From: JAAFHB01 sp963675995
GTDB taxonomy: Bacteria; Bacteroidota; Bacteroidia; Bacteroidales; Prolixibacteraceae
Assembly: GCA_963675995.2 (NCBI GenBank)
Contig: CAXXIY010000002.1
Location: 558,001-622,000, forward strand
Direction: 5' to 3'
DNA: 64,000 nt
A program made the position numbers and the translations under genes. Every line of letters starts with the position of its first letter. Within the stretch, counting starts at the first letter, position 1. The notes below the pieces were generated by a model. It worked only from the letters and a program-made list of their open reading frames with translations. It was not told the origin of the DNA and did not search any database. Below are positions 47,111-55,900 of the stretch, one piece after another.

Positions 47111-48319
47111 ATGAATGTGATATTCCGAATTTTACTGATTTCAATAGGGCTGTTCTCTTTTAAGGCAGCCTTTGCAAAACTTCCACAAATTGAAAAAGTA
47201 GTTAAAAGACCTTCCTACAAAAAAGCTGAATTTATTGTCAGACCGCAAATTTTTATCCACCATACTGCCGGGCGTTCCTTTATTGGGCAAGGAGCCATTT
47301 CACTTGAAAATGGCGACATTCTGATGGCATTTCCTTCGGGCCGTCCCCTAACAGATACTATAAATCCCGCGATAAGATATCCTCTTCCCACACTTTACCG
47401 AAGCAGGGATCAAGGGAATACATGGAAGGAGGAAGGACCAATAAATATGTCATGGAAGCTCACGAGCAACATAAGTGATGGAGGTATTTCTTTTTTGCGT
47501 CTGATCGATGGTCGTCTGGCTTTCCTTGCTCATCGCAATGTGAAAGAGAATTTTGGAGGTGGGTTGCCTGTAATTTCATTCTCTGACGACAACGGTAAAA
47601 CCTGGACACCTGCGCAATTGGTTGGTAATCCTGAAGGAGTCTGGTACGTAATGAACGACAGGTTGCTTCAATTGAAAAACGGACGAATTTTGGTGCCTGT
47701 GGCTCATATGCCCAAAGAGTTGGGTACTTACGAAGGGGACCATAATCTGGGACTTTGCTTTTTTAGCGATGATAACGGAAAAACTTGGAAAAGCTCTGTC
47801 AAACCAGCAGATCTGAATGATGGGAGAGGGATGGCAGAACCTTCAATTGCTTGTCTGGGAGATAGCAGTTTGATTATGCTGGCACGCACGGGAAGTGGTT
47901 GTTTATATTGCTCACGTTCATTTAATGGAGGTTCTGCCTGGTCAACACCCGAGTCAACTTCCCTGATTGCAGCCTGTTCTCCTTTAACACTCAAAACACT
48001 CCCTGACGGACGATTGATTGTATTTTATGATCATGCTCAGCCATTAAAAAGGGGAGCCTTCTTTCCCCGTACCCCTCTTGTTTATGCCGTTTCTTCAGAT
48101 AAGGGTAAATCCTGGGGAGAACCAGTGTTAGTGGATGATGACGGATCGGCGAATAACGATCGACAGAATATCTACCCTTCGGTTTGTTTTACAAAAGAAG
48201 GAATGCTTGTGATCTGGGCAACGGTTGTAGCTGACCCGGGAGGTGCTTTTTCCAACGGAGGAAAGGAAGGATGGAAAATAGGAGGAGCAAAGCGGGCAGT
48301 ATTGGCTTATCCCAAATAA
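47111..48319 (+). CDS. BNR-repeat (sialidase-like) six-bladed propeller, exported
   Basis: A 402-residue protein with a signal peptide to about KAAFAK. It has five Asp-box-like turns (SxDxGxxW): SRDQGNTW, SDDNGKTW twice, SFNGGSAW and SSDKGKSW, spaced as in the sialidase propeller. The arginine of AEFIVRPQIFIHH near residue 48 and later ARTGSG could be substrate-binding. These are features of GH33-like exo-sialidases and of related families acting on other ulosonic or uronic acids; the full arginine triad cannot be confirmed by eye, so I call it sialidase-like rather than sialidase. It is the last complete glycan enzyme before the truncated membrane gene. Confidence 0.75.
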   Translation: MNVIFRILLISIGLFSFKAAFAKLPQIEKVVKRPSYKKAEFIVRPQIFIHHTAGRSFIGQGAISLENGDILMAFPSGRPLTDTINPAIRYPLPTLYRSRDQGNTWKEEGPINMSWKLTSNISDGGISFLRLIDGRLAFLAHRNVKENFGGGLPVISFSDDNGKTWTPAQLVGNPEGVWYVMNDRLLQLKNGRILVPVAHMPKELGTYEGDHNLGLCFFSDDNGKTWKSSVKPADLNDGRGMAEPSIACLGDSSLIMLARTGSGCLYCSRSFNGGSAWSTPESTSLIAACSPLTLKTLPDGRLIVFYDHAQPLKRGAFFPRTPLVYAVSSDKGKSWGEPVLVDDDGSANNDRQNIYPSVCFTKEGMLVIWATVVADPGGAFSNGGKEGWKIGGAKRAVLAYPK

Positions 48320-48333
48320 GTAAATTTAATTAA

Positions 48334-48855
48334 ATGGATAACCTAAAACCTGAACGCTTAGGATCACTTGATGTGTTAAAAGGCTTTGACCTTTTTTGCC
48401 TGGTTTTCTTTCAGCCAATGCTTGAGGCATTTACAAAAGCTTCGAACTTCCCTTTTCTGAGTAGGCTGAGCACTAAATTTGATCATGTGCTCTGGGAAGG
48501 TTTCGTTTTCCGGGACCTGATGATGCCATTATTTATGTTTATGGCGGGTGTTTCAATGCCTTTTGCATTTGCTAAACTGCTCCGTACCCAAACCAAATTG
48601 CAAGTTTACAAACGGATTATCAAACGCGTTAGCCTACTTTTCCTGTTTGGAATGATTTGCCAGGGTAACCTCCTTTCATTCGATCCAAATCAAATCTATC
48701 TCTATTCGAATATCCTCCAGGCAATCGCTGTTGGTTACCTCATTTCTGCCATACTACTGAACCATTTTCAGGTAAAAGAGCAATTTGGAAACGTGTCGTT
48801 TATTTTCCTGATCCTCTGGCTGATATATCGGGAGGGTAAATATCTGAAAGTATAA
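48334..48855 (+). pseudogene. Truncated DUF5009/HGSNAT-like membrane acyltransferase
   Basis: A 173-residue open frame that matches only the N-terminal half of the DUF5009 family (heparan-alpha-glucosaminide N-acetyltransferase-like), which normally has about 370-400 residues and 10 or more transmembrane helices. The start RLGSLDVLKGFDLFCLVFF is family-typical, and the helices FMFMAGVSMPFAFAK and LFLFGMICQGNLLSF follow. The frame then stops after WLIYREGKYLKV, and no continuation is visible in the 40 bp before the next gene. It therefore looks like a 3' deletion remnant, although a short functional product cannot be excluded. Full-length members would acetylate amino sugars across the inner membrane. 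Confidence 0.65.
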
Positions 48856-48894
48856 GATTTAAATTATTCTAATTACAGATTGCTCAAAAAATTC

Positions 48895-50661
48895 ATGATT
48901 ATGATTTTCAGATTTTTTATTACGGTATTAATCGTATTACTGGTTGCTCCGGTTTTTGCACAGCTGCCTCCCGTTTTTGATCCGATACACGGTTCATTGA
49001 TGCGTCCAACCAGTTTGACAAAGAAGTATCTGACCGCTGAACGTATTGTTTGGATTTCTGATCTTTCAGGCAGGCATGTAGTGAATGCGGACAAAATCCT
49101 GACTCCCGGTATTGGTCAGGCTGATTTAAATTCGAAGGGATATTTCAACCTGATTAGTACGAAGGATACATTACCGGGAATTATCTTTGACTTTGGACAT
49201 GAGATTCAGGGAGGAATTGAGTTTGTAACGACCCGTGGAATTGCCAGGGTGGGGAATAAAGTGCGAATCAGATTGGGTGAATCGGTCAGTGAAACAATGA
49301 GCGAAATCGGCGAAAGCGGAGCCATAAACGATCATGCCATGCGCGATTTTGTGGTTACCTTGCCCTGGCTGGGACGGTTGGAGGTGGGAAACTCTGGATT
49401 CCGATTTGTCAGGATTGATCTTGTCGATCCAAATTCACGAATTGAATTTAAAGAGATTAGCGCTATTTTAAATTATCGCGATATCCCCTACATTGGATCA
49501 TTCAAATGTAATGATGAAAGGTTAAATCAGGTATGGATTACTGGTGCTTATACGGTTCATCTGAATATGCAGGATTACCTGTGGGATGGGGTAAAACGCG
49601 ACCGCCTCGTCTGGATTGGAGATATGCACCCTGAAGTGATGACCATCAGCTCGGTTTTTGGATATAATGAGGTGGTTCCTAAAAGTCTTGATCTAATTCG
49701 GAACCTCACCCCGCTACCGGAATATATGAACGGAATCAGTTCCTACTCGATGTGGTGGATTCTGATCCAGTGCGACTGGTACAATTATAATGGTAATCTG
49801 GACTATCTGAAAAAACAGCAGGAGTATTTGAACAGATTACTGAATCAGCTGGCTTCCAAAATCGATGCAGACGGAAAAGAGTCCCTCGATGGCGGGCGTT
49901 TCCTCGACTGGCCTTCGAGCGGTAATAAAAAGGCAATCCATGCAGGATTACAGTCGTTGATGGTGATGACATTTAAGGCTGGTAGTGAGTTGTCTTTAAT
50001 ATTAGGGGATACTGCAACCGCAAAAATGTGTGACACAGCAATTGGGAAACTAAAAAGACATATTCCGGAAATGGCTGGTTCCAAACAGGCGGCAGCACTA
50101 TTGGCACTTTCCGGGTTGATTTCGCCTGAAAAGGCAAATTCAGAGCTGTTGGCTAAAGATGGTGTTCACAAAATGTCAACATTTTATGGCTATTATATGC
50201 TGAAGGCTCGCGCAAAAGCGGGCGATTATCAGGGTGCAATTGACAATATCCGCGAATATTGGGGAGGTATGCTCGATTTGGGCGCCACCACTTTTTGGGA
50301 AGATTTCGATATCGATTGGTTGAAAAACGGGGGACGAATTGACAAATTTCCTGCTGAGAACAAAGTAGATGTCCATGCATCCTATGGCAATTATTGTTAC
50401 AAGGGGTATCGTCATAGTTTTTGTCATGGATGGGCATCCGGACCAACTTCATGGTTGTCGGAATATGTCCTGGGAGTGAAAGTGGTTGGTCCGGGATGCA
50501 AGGTCATTCGGATAGAACCGCATCTGGGTGACCTGTTGTGGGTTGAAGGTTCCTTCCCTACACCGTATGGCGCGATAAAAATAAGGCATGATAAATTGAA
50601 AAATGGGCACATTAAGTCTGAAATTGATGCTCCTCAGGAAATAAAAGTGCTGAACCATTAA
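48895..50661 (+). CDS. GH78-like alpha-L-rhamnosidase (short, divergent)
   Basis: A 588-residue exported protein. I chose ATG 48895 (48901 is also possible) because a signal peptide follows (FRFFITVLIVLLVAPVFAQ); the frame extends back to TTG 48880. The N-terminal beta domain (FDFGHEIQGGIEFVTT) is the GH78 concanavalin-like domain, and the early sugar-binding domains are missing. The helical barrel carries WDGVKRDRLVWIGD at about residue 231, which matches the catalytic spacing D-x4-E-x6-D of GH78 but with Asp in place of the Glu. FCHGWASGPTSWLSEYVLG near the C-terminus is family-typical. It would be an atypical rhamnosidase. It is the last enzyme of the run before the regulatory block. Confidence 0.78.
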   Translation: MIMIFRFFITVLIVLLVAPVFAQLPPVFDPIHGSLMRPTSLTKKYLTAERIVWISDLSGRHVVNADKILTPGIGQADLNSKGYFNLISTKDTLPGIIFDFGHEIQGGIEFVTTRGIARVGNKVRIRLGESVSETMSEIGESGAINDHAMRDFVVTLPWLGRLEVGNSGFRFVRIDLVDPNSRIEFKEISAILNYRDIPYIGSFKCNDERLNQVWITGAYTVHLNMQDYLWDGVKRDRLVWIGDMHPEVMTISSVFGYNEVVPKSLDLIRNLTPLPEYMNGISSYSMWWILIQCDWYNYNGNLDYLKKQQEYLNRLLNQLASKIDADGKESLDGGRFLDWPSSGNKKAIHAGLQSLMVMTFKAGSELSLILGDTATAKMCDTAIGKLKRHIPEMAGSKQAAALLALSGLISPEKANSELLAKDGVHKMSTFYGYYMLKARAKAGDYQGAIDNIREYWGGMLDLGATTFWEDFDIDWLKNGGRIDKFPAENKVDVHASYGNYCYKGYRHSFCHGWASGPTSWLSEYVLGVKVVGPGCKVIRIEPHLGDLLWVEGSFPTPYGAIKIRHDKLKNGHIKSEIDAPQEIKVLNH

Positions 50662-50697
50662 TTTTTCAATTATTTTATAATTCCTTAACATAAAAAA

Positions 50698-50729
50698 TTT
50701 GGCAGATGGGTTTAGGTGCCTTACATTTG
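50698..50729 (+). promoter_or_regulatory. Bacteroidota-type promoter, TTTG-N20-TACATTTG
   Basis: TTTG at 50698-50701 and TACATTTG at 50722-50729 are separated by 20 bases, which fits the -33/-7 consensus of Bacteroidota housekeeping promoters (TTTG, TAnnTTTG). Its transcript would run into the hairpin at 50791-50822, about 60-90 bases later. Confidence 0.55.
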
Positions 50730-50735
50730 TATTAC

Positions 50736-50828
50736 ATTTTTTTTCATAAGTTTAGGTTTAGTTAGGTTAGTTAGTTTGGTTAGTTTTAGTAAAAGGATGG
50801 AACCGCCCGGTTCTGTCCTTTTCAATTA
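50736..50828 (+). ncRNA. Candidate small RNA between promoter and terminator
   Basis: This is a predicted transcript only. A consensus promoter lies at 50698-50729 and a strong hairpin at 50791-50822, with no plausible ORF between them. The 5' part (from about 50746) is built from G and T runs with repeated GTTAG/TTTAG units and contains no C from 50747 to 50800, so it would be a largely unstructured single strand followed by an intrinsic terminator hairpin. It could be a base-pairing sRNA, a leader fragment, or just a degraded spacer. I recognise no family. Confidence 0.35.
50791..50822. terminator. Strong, probably bidirectional hairpin terminator
   Basis: AAAAGGATGGAACCG (50791-50805) pairs with CGGTTCTGTCCTTTT (50808-50822) over 15 bp with two G-T wobbles; because the loop is only two bases, the top pair probably stays open. 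The A-run on one side and the T-run on the other allow termination from either strand, separating the enzyme run from the sigma gene. Confidence 0.7.
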
Positions 50829-50933
50829 TAATGAAGTTGATGTCATCCTGTTTTTAGACTTTGATTGGTTTTATATCTCACACCGTCAGTGTATTTAACT
50901 TTTTTGTATGTCAAATTACAGTATAAATAATAA

Positions 50934-50966
50934 TTTCAGTAACACGAGTTTATTTTGTTACATTTG
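50934..50966 (+). promoter_or_regulatory. Promoter-like element before ECF sigma gene
   Basis: TACATTTG at 50959-50966 matches the -7 consensus TAnnTTTG and lies 30 bases before the sigma start codon. The -33 box is imperfect (TTTC at 50934-50937, 21 bases upstream). It is the likely start of sigma-factor transcription. Confidence 0.5.
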
Positions 50967-50996
50967 CCCCTCCAAAGTAAGGCTTAGACTTTTTCA

Positions 50997-51581
50997 ATGG
51001 CTGAAAAACGTGATGATCACAGTTTAGTTCAGTTGCTTCAAAAAGGAAATGTGGTTGCATTTGATTCACTTTTTGAGGTTTACAGCCCAAAGTTGTTTGG
51101 GTTTGCGCTGAAATATTTTAAAAATGAGAGTGATGCGGAAGAACTCGTCCAGGATGTTTTTGTTCAGGTTTGGGAACACAGGCAATCTCTTAAATCGGAA
51201 TTTTCATTCAAATCGTACCTTTTTACGATTGCGCTAAATCGGATCCGAAAACACTTCACTAAAAAGGCAATTTCGCTTCGATACCTCGAAAGTCTTCAGA
51301 AAGAGGCAGAGATCACAATCAATGAAAGTCTCATCAACGATGACTATGAAACAATTCTGCAACAGATCAATCTCATCATCGAACAGTTGCCACCACGACG
51401 CCGTGAAATCTTTTTGAAAAGTAAATTGGAAGGCAAAAGTTCGAAAGAAATTGCTGCCGAATTAAATATTTCTACCGGTACGGTCGATAATCAGGTTTCA
51501 GAAGCACTCAGGTTTTTTCGCGTACGGTTAAATCATGAAAGTCTCCCATTGCTGCTTTTTACTGTGTTGTTTATTTATTAA
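50997..51581 (+). CDS. ECF sigma factor (RpoE-like, Bacteroides expansion family)
   Basis: A 194-residue sigma-70 family protein. Region 2 is present (VVAFDSLFEVYSPKLFGFAL, AEELVQDVFVQVWEHR) and region 4 with its helix-turn-helix (LPPRRREIFLKSKLEGKSSK, AAELNISTGTVDNQVSEAL). It lacks regions 1 and 3, as expected for extracytoplasmic-function sigma factors. In Bacteroidota such genes sit beside FecR anti-sigma genes and a SusC with an STN domain, and turn on the locus when the target glycan is imported. The FecR gene is 197 bp downstream and SusC follows. The C-terminal hydrophobic tail (LPLLLFTVLFIY) is somewhat unusual. Confidence 0.95.
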   Translation: MAEKRDDHSLVQLLQKGNVVAFDSLFEVYSPKLFGFALKYFKNESDAEELVQDVFVQVWEHRQSLKSEFSFKSYLFTIALNRIRKHFTKKAISLRYLESLQKEAEITINESLINDDYETILQQINLIIEQLPPRRREIFLKSKLEGKSSKEIAAELNISTGTVDNQVSEALRFFRVRLNHESLPLLLFTVLFIY

Positions 51582-51778
51582 TCCCCAAATTATAACCTTT
51601 AAAAATCCTTAAGTTGCAAAATGCTTATTGCCAATAGTTTTCCGGGAAAGACGTCACATTGGAAAAATTAAATCTAAAATACCCATGAGAAAATGCAACT
51701 CATCGGATATAAGACCTAAAGCAGATAAGAAATGGGGGAGTGTTACCCTTTTCAAAAATATTTGTGTAATCAGTGGCA

Positions 51779-52828
51779 ATGAAGGAACAATTACAAAAGA
51801 TCATTCAAAAATATTTTGGGGGTGAATTAAGCCTTAAAGAACAGATCGCCCTTTCGGAACAATTGGCAGATGATCAAAACACTGATGCAGAACAATTATT
51901 TATGGATGAATGGGAGATACAACATGATTCAGAGCGATATTCAAACCGGAATTTTAAACCTATCCTTGATCGGGTTCACCATCTGATCAGATTGAATGAA
52001 AATGACAGGTTGATTCACCTCAGCGGATGGCATGTTTTTCAACGCATTGCAGCTATCCTGATTTTCCCTCTTCTGCTCTCATTTTTTGCTTATTCTTATT
52101 TTCAAACTAAAGAAGCGGATAATTGTGTAACCTTTGCCGAAATTCAATGCCCGTTGGGAGTTCGCACAAAATTTCAGCTTCCCGATGGATCAACCGGATT
52201 TCTGAACAGCGGTTCGAATCTGAAGTATCAGGTTTTGTTTACACGGGAAAGATCGGTTGAACTCACAGGTGAAGCATTTTTTGATGTAGTCCATAACGAG
52301 GAGATCCCATTCCATGTAAAAACCAAAAATCTTGACATTAAAGTTAAGGGAACTACTTTTAATGTGCTTGCAATGGAAGATGAAACAGAAGAGGAGATTG
52401 TCCTGCAAACCGGTAAAGTCGAAATTTCAACCAGAAATGGAAAACAACTGGCTGTTTTGGCTCCAAATGAACAATTGATCTTCAATATTGAACAAAAATT
52501 ATTTGCCAAAAAAGAGGTCATCGCTTCGCAATATTCCAACTGGAAGGAAGGTAAACTTGTTTTCAGGAATGAAAATATGCAACAGGTGGCTCGCCGGATA
52601 AGCCGGTGGTATAATGCAGAGGTGGTTGTGGATGACCATCTACTTGATGACTATACATTTCATGCTACATTTATCGATGAACCACTTGATGAAGTGCTAA
52701 AACTAATTTCAATCACAACTCCAATCAGTTACCACGAAGAAAAACGAATAGCAGATACAGATGGAGCTTATCAGAAACGAAAAATAGTTCTTCATCTCAA
52801 TAAATTAAAAATCAATCAGTTTAAATAG
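51779..52828 (+). CDS. FecR-type anti-sigma factor
   Basis: A 349-residue single-pass inner-membrane protein; the ATG at 51779 is chosen over a GTG two codons upstream. The cytoplasmic N-terminal part (about 80 residues) binds the sigma factor. One transmembrane helix follows (RIAAILIFPLLLSFFAYSYF, about 88-107). The periplasmic FecR domain has VRTKFQLPDGSTGFLNSGS, ELTGEAFFDVVHNEEIPFHV and KGTTFNVLAMEDETEEEIVL. The C-terminal domain (from about 260, LVFRNENMQQVARRISRWYN) interacts with the STN domain of the outer-membrane receptor. It holds the sigma factor inactive until SusC signals. It sits directly before the SusC gene, so the trio forms one signalling unit. Confidence 0.95.
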   Translation: MKEQLQKIIQKYFGGELSLKEQIALSEQLADDQNTDAEQLFMDEWEIQHDSERYSNRNFKPILDRVHHLIRLNENDRLIHLSGWHVFQRIAAILIFPLLLSFFAYSYFQTKEADNCVTFAEIQCPLGVRTKFQLPDGSTGFLNSGSNLKYQVLFTRERSVELTGEAFFDVVHNEEIPFHVKTKNLDIKVKGTTFNVLAMEDETEEEIVLQTGKVEISTRNGKQLAVLAPNEQLIFNIEQKLFAKKEVIASQYSNWKEGKLVFRNENMQQVARRISRWYNAEVVVDDHLLDDYTFHATFIDEPLDEVLKLISITTPISYHEEKRIADTDGAYQKRKIVLHLNKLKINQFK

Positions 52829-52842
52829 TAAGATATAAAAAA

Positions 52843-52875
52843 ACAGGAAAGTGTTCGAACCACTCTCCTGTTAAA
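52843..52875 (+). terminator. Hairpin between fecR and susC
   Basis: ACAGGAAAGTG (52843-52853) pairs with CACTCTCCTGT (52861-52871), 11 bp with one mismatch, loop TTCGAAC. It is A-rich upstream but has only a short T-run after it, so it may be an incomplete terminator or an mRNA element setting SusC level relative to FecR. Confidence 0.5.
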
Positions 52876-52926
52876 TCAAGTAGTGTCACGTTCAATTATT
52901 GTTAAACCACTTAATGTTTCAAATTT

Positions 52927-55900
52927 ATGCAAAAAAAACGAACCAGGAGGCCAGTCTCTAATTGTGTGCTCCTTAAATTTTGGAAAATTATGCGCCTAAG
53001 TGTATTTATTTCATTTCTTTTTATTGCACAGGCTTATGCAACAGTTAGTTACTCACAACAAAAGCGTCTGACCCTGAAAATGGAGGGGGCAAAAGTTATT
53101 GATGTTTTAAGTAAGATTGAGGATGAAAGCGAATTTTTCTTTCTCTTTAATCAAAAACTGCTCGACGTTGAAAGACAGGTCAATGTTGATGTTAAGAACG
53201 AAATGATTGGAGATATCCTTTCTGTAATTTTCGAACATACAAATGTCACCTATCTGATCAAGGACCGTCAGATTATTTTAACAACTGATATCAGCTCTAC
53301 CGGATCCTATCAGGGGCAGCAGAAAACCATTTCCGGAAAAGTAATTGATTCTGCAGGCTCACCGATTCCCGGGGTGTCGGTTGTTGTTAATGGAACCACA
53401 TTGGGGGTAACGACCAATAATGAGGGACATTTCACCTTGTCGATACCTGTTGATGCCAAAGTACTTACGTTTTCCTTCATTGGGATGAGGACACAGGAGG
53501 TTGAAATTGGCAAGAAAACAACTTTCAATGTTACACTTGCTGAAGAATCAATTGGTCTGGATGAGATCGTTTCAATTGGTTATGGAACCGTTAAAAAAAG
53601 TGATTTGACAGGATCGATCGGCTCTATAAGTAGTACTGAATTGCAAAAAACAGTGATTACAACTCCTGATCAGGCTTTGCAGGGTAGAGTGGCTGGAGTC
53701 CAGGTAAGAACTGACTCACACGCTCCTGGAGGAAGTATTTCAGTGCAGGTAAGGGGTACTTCGTCGTTATCCGCAAGCGGACAGCCGCTTTATGTGGTTG
53801 ATGGATTTCCTATCTCAAATGAGTTTGTGGCTATCGGCAATGTTGAAAATGGTGATGGCTGTAATCCTAATCCATTGAACTCTATTGATCCTTCAAATAT
53901 TGAGTCGATCGAAGTTTTGAAAGATGCTTCAGCTACTGCTATTTACGGATCAAGGGCTACCAATGGAGTTGTTTTGATTACCACGAAAAGGGGGACCGGA
54001 GGCAATACAAAAATCGATTTTGAAACTTCTCATGCAGTAGAACAGTGTTCAAATATTCTTGAAGTACTAAGTGCGAAAGATTGGGCAATCCAAATCAACG
54101 AGGGTAATGACCAAAACGGGAAAGCGCATACTTTTACGGATGCCGCAATTTCCGCCATGGGCGAAGGAACAAACTGGCAAAAGGAAATATTCCGAAGTGC
54201 TGGAAGCCAGAAATACAAATTGTCAATTTCGGGAGGAACTCCCGATTTGCGTTACCTAGTATCAGGTAACTATTCGAATCAGGATGGTATTGTCACAAAC
54301 ACTAATTTTGAACGTTACTCAGCAAATGTCAATATTGATGCCAATGTCACTAAAAAATTTACGGTAGGCACGAACATCATGTTTTCCAATTCAGTGGAAA
54401 CCATGCTCCCAAGTGATTCAAAAGGATACAGCACTTCAGCTACTGTTGTGAGCAATATCTTCAATGCCCCTCCCCATATTCCTGCACTGGACGAAAATGG
54501 AAATTATACTTTTTTTAGTAACTATATCGGAGGAAACAATCTGGGAGATAATCCCCTGTATATGGTTAACAAATACGATATTAATGCAAATACAACAAGA
54601 ATTTTAGGAAGTGTTTTTGGAAACTATAAAATCATTGACGGTTTGGAACTTAAAGTAAGGCTTGGAATGGATTACCGCGATTGGAGATATAAAAGTTACT
54701 ATCCAATTGCATCAGTGATGGCAAGTAGTGTGGCCGGTTCTGCCTCACAAGTTAGCGAAAAAACAGTCAATGTGTTGAACGAAAATATATTGGAATATAA
54801 AACAACCATCGCTGAAAGACATCAGTTATCAGCTATGGTCGGTTTTACCAATCAATCTGAAAAGGATGAATATATCAAAGCGGTAGGTTACGGTTTTCCT
54901 TCTGATTTCTATAAATACAATAATCTTGCGTTGGCCAAAACACAAAGTATCAGTTCACAATTGACAAAATGGACTCTGTTATCCTACATTAGCCGAGTAA
55001 ATTATACTTTAAATAATAAATATTTATTTACAGCTACTGCAAGGTATGACGGATCTTCAAAATTTGGGGTTAATAATAAATATGGGTTCTTTCCATCTGC
55101 AGCAGTTGCATGGAGGATGAGTGAAGAAAACTTCATAAAAAAGATGGACATTTTCAGTAACCTGAAATTAAGGATGGGGTATGGTAATACCGGAAATGAA
55201 CGAATCGGGCTTTATAATTCCGTTGCCGCCATGGCAAACGACAAAGATTACAATTCAGGGTATGTTCTCGGGGGATTATTAGCAGGAATTTCGTACCCGA
55301 AAAATATCTCCAACCCTGATTTAACATGGGAAAAATCAAGAGATGTGAATTTAGGATTGGATATGGGTTTTCTGGATAACCGGATCAGCTTTACCGTAGA
55401 TATTTATAAGAAAAAAACAACTGATTTATTAATGAGCGTACCTTTGCCTACCGAAAGCGGATATGCGAGCGTTCTGCAGAATGTTGGTTCAATGGAAAAC
55501 AAAGGAATCGAACTAAATCTTCAAACTGTTAATGTCAAATCAGCTTCGTTCAAATGGTCAACCAACCTCAACCTCTCTATGAATAGAAATAAAATCCTTG
55601 ACTTAGGAGGAGCTACCCAAATGTTTGCAGGATGGGTTGGTGGAGGAAACAGCAATCTCAATGGAGGTAATATTGTCCGTCTGGCACCCGGAAAGCCGGT
55701 TGGTGCATTTTATGGTGTAATATGGGATGGAATATGGAAGTCTGATCAGGAGATTGCGACTGTTGGAACAATGAAAAGCTCAAAACCTGGTTATGCACGA
55801 TTTAAAGATTTTGACAAGAGCGGCACATTCGATGCGAATGACTGTACTTATATTGGTGATCCAAACCCAGATTTTACTTTCGGTTTTAACAACGACTTTT

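Larger units (their letters stand above)
50662..50996. other. Regulatory intergenic region, 335 bp
   Basis: It contains a promoter-like element (50698-50729), a C-poor G/T-rich stretch (50741-50790), a strong hairpin (50791-50822) and a second promoter-like element before the sigma gene. A 60-codon frame at 50716 has no coding character and I reject it. Confidence 0.6.

Noticed and set aside
43320..48319. Reading the GH20, NagA-like and sialidase-like genes as a host mucin-type sialoglycan pathway
   Set aside because: No sialic acid lyase, epimerase or transporter (nan genes) is visible, and the many rhamnosidases do not fit mucin; kept only as a minor option.
50716..50898. 60-codon frame over the promoter and hairpin
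   Set aside because: It runs through a promoter-like element, the GTTAG repeats and the terminator stem, so non-coding signals explain the sequence better.
51628..51825. 65-codon frame between sigma and fecR
   Set aside because: It overlaps the fecR start in another frame and has no recognisable pattern.
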